Shown: piece after piece, positions 18,441-18,730 of the stretch | Numbering within the stretch: the stretch's first letter is position 1 | Layout: every line of letters starts with the position of its first letter | Source of the DNA: Hyphochytrium catenoides | Taxonomy: Eukaryota > Sar > Hyphochytriomycetes > Hyphochytriales > Hyphochytriaceae | Direction: 5' to 3' | DNA length: 18,730 bases | Assembly (NCBI GenBank): GCA_900088475.1 | Contig: FLMG01000322.1 | Location: 1 to 18,730, forward strand | The notes under the pieces: model-generated | What the model was told of the DNA's origin: nothing | The model's input: only the letters and a program-made list of their open reading frames with translations | The model's database searches: none | Position numbers and translations under genes: made by a program

Positions 18441-18730
18441 AGAAAGAGGAAACGATGCAGGAGGCTGGCTGTCTCTCCAACTAAAGTGGATCTCACTCAT
18501 CAAACGGAGCAGTTACCCTGAAGATCCCAAAGATCCCGCAGTATTAGTAATACAAGGTGCCGTACCCCAGAGCACAGTAATACCAATAGTAATACTCCCT
18601 TCCAAGGAAACCACAGACGAGTCACCCTCTCTCGAAGATTAACCGTTGACTCCCTAAATGTATTACGTTATGTTTGACTTCTTCTTATCGTTAACCGCCC
18701 CGGCAGTTCAGAACACGCCAAAGCCACCAC
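18441..18730. other. Right-edge unique sequence, no settled gene
   Basis: A plus-strand frame ending at TAA 18640-18642 is non-repetitive (SYPEDPKDPAVLVIQG, then VPQSTVIPIVILPSKE). It is preceded by purine-rich GA sequence rather than a pyrimidine-rich acceptor, so it is not supported as a plus-strand exon. Three copies of AGTAATAC lie at 18546-18595. The window ends without a recognisable gene. Confidence 0.35.
18546..18595. repeat. Three AGTAATAC direct repeats
   Basis: The octamer AGTAATAC occurs at 18546-18553, 18576-18583 and 18588-18595, always in the same orientation. This could be a cluster of binding sites or a relic short repeat. Confidence 0.6.

Noticed and set aside
18168-18521. 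Several overlapping frames of Ser-Leu or Arg-Glu runs on both strands
   Set aside because: Pure products of a GA/CT tract; every frame is open because the repeat has no stop codons.

Overview
The window looks like nuclear DNA from a small, intron-rich eukaryote, most likely a protist. Four genes can be assembled with phase-consistent GT-AG introns. A fifth is an intronless transposase-derived ORF. There are no bacterial operons or ribosome binding sites, and I saw no tRNA, rRNA or CRISPR array. The most striking sequence trait is very dense CT/GA dinucleotide microsatellite. In every spliced gene I could model, the tract lies in introns or flanks with the CT strand as the sense strand. An amoebozoan source is a guess only, resting on a possible resemblance of one protein to CudA-type regulators.

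Layout. (1) 1-1559: CT tract, then a three-exon plus-strand gene for a 159-residue DUF4833-like protein. (2) 2494-4664: a five-exon minus-strand gene for a 578-residue protein that joins an ABM-type dimeric alpha/beta-barrel domain to an unrecognised Cys/Trp-containing domain, possibly DNA-binding, and ends in an alanine run. Its upstream flank to about 5770 is full of GA tracts. (3) 5771-7384: an AT-richer stretch almost free of CT tracts, with no recognisable gene. (4) 7385-10200: a 22-bp minisatellite and several exon-like pieces on both strands that I could not join into a trustworthy gene. (5) 11133-13067: an intact, intronless minus-strand ORF of 644 codons of the pogo/Tigger/CENP-B family. 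Two of its three catalytic acidic residues appear to be lost, which suggests a domesticated DNA-binding protein. (6) 13502-13876: an orphan minus-strand ORF. (7) 14043-16524: a five-exon plus-strand gene for a predicted single-pass membrane protein kinase with an NGD catalytic motif in place of HRD and a basic tail. (8) 16605-16864: a minus-strand TATA-like box with a short ORF. (9) 17043-17991: a two-exon minus-strand gene for a compact 185-residue protein made of three MIR motifs. (10) The right end holds a degenerate GA tract and a small cluster of AGTAATAC motifs.

The genes do not form an obvious pathway; this looks like ordinary mixed gene neighbourhood. The points most worth following are the catalytically degraded Tigger-like ORF, the ABM plus putative regulator fusion, the non-RD membrane kinase, and the strand-polarised CT tracts, which can be used to predict transcription direction. 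Exon boundaries were placed by hand from splice consensus, reading phase and domain continuity, and none has been tested against transcripts.
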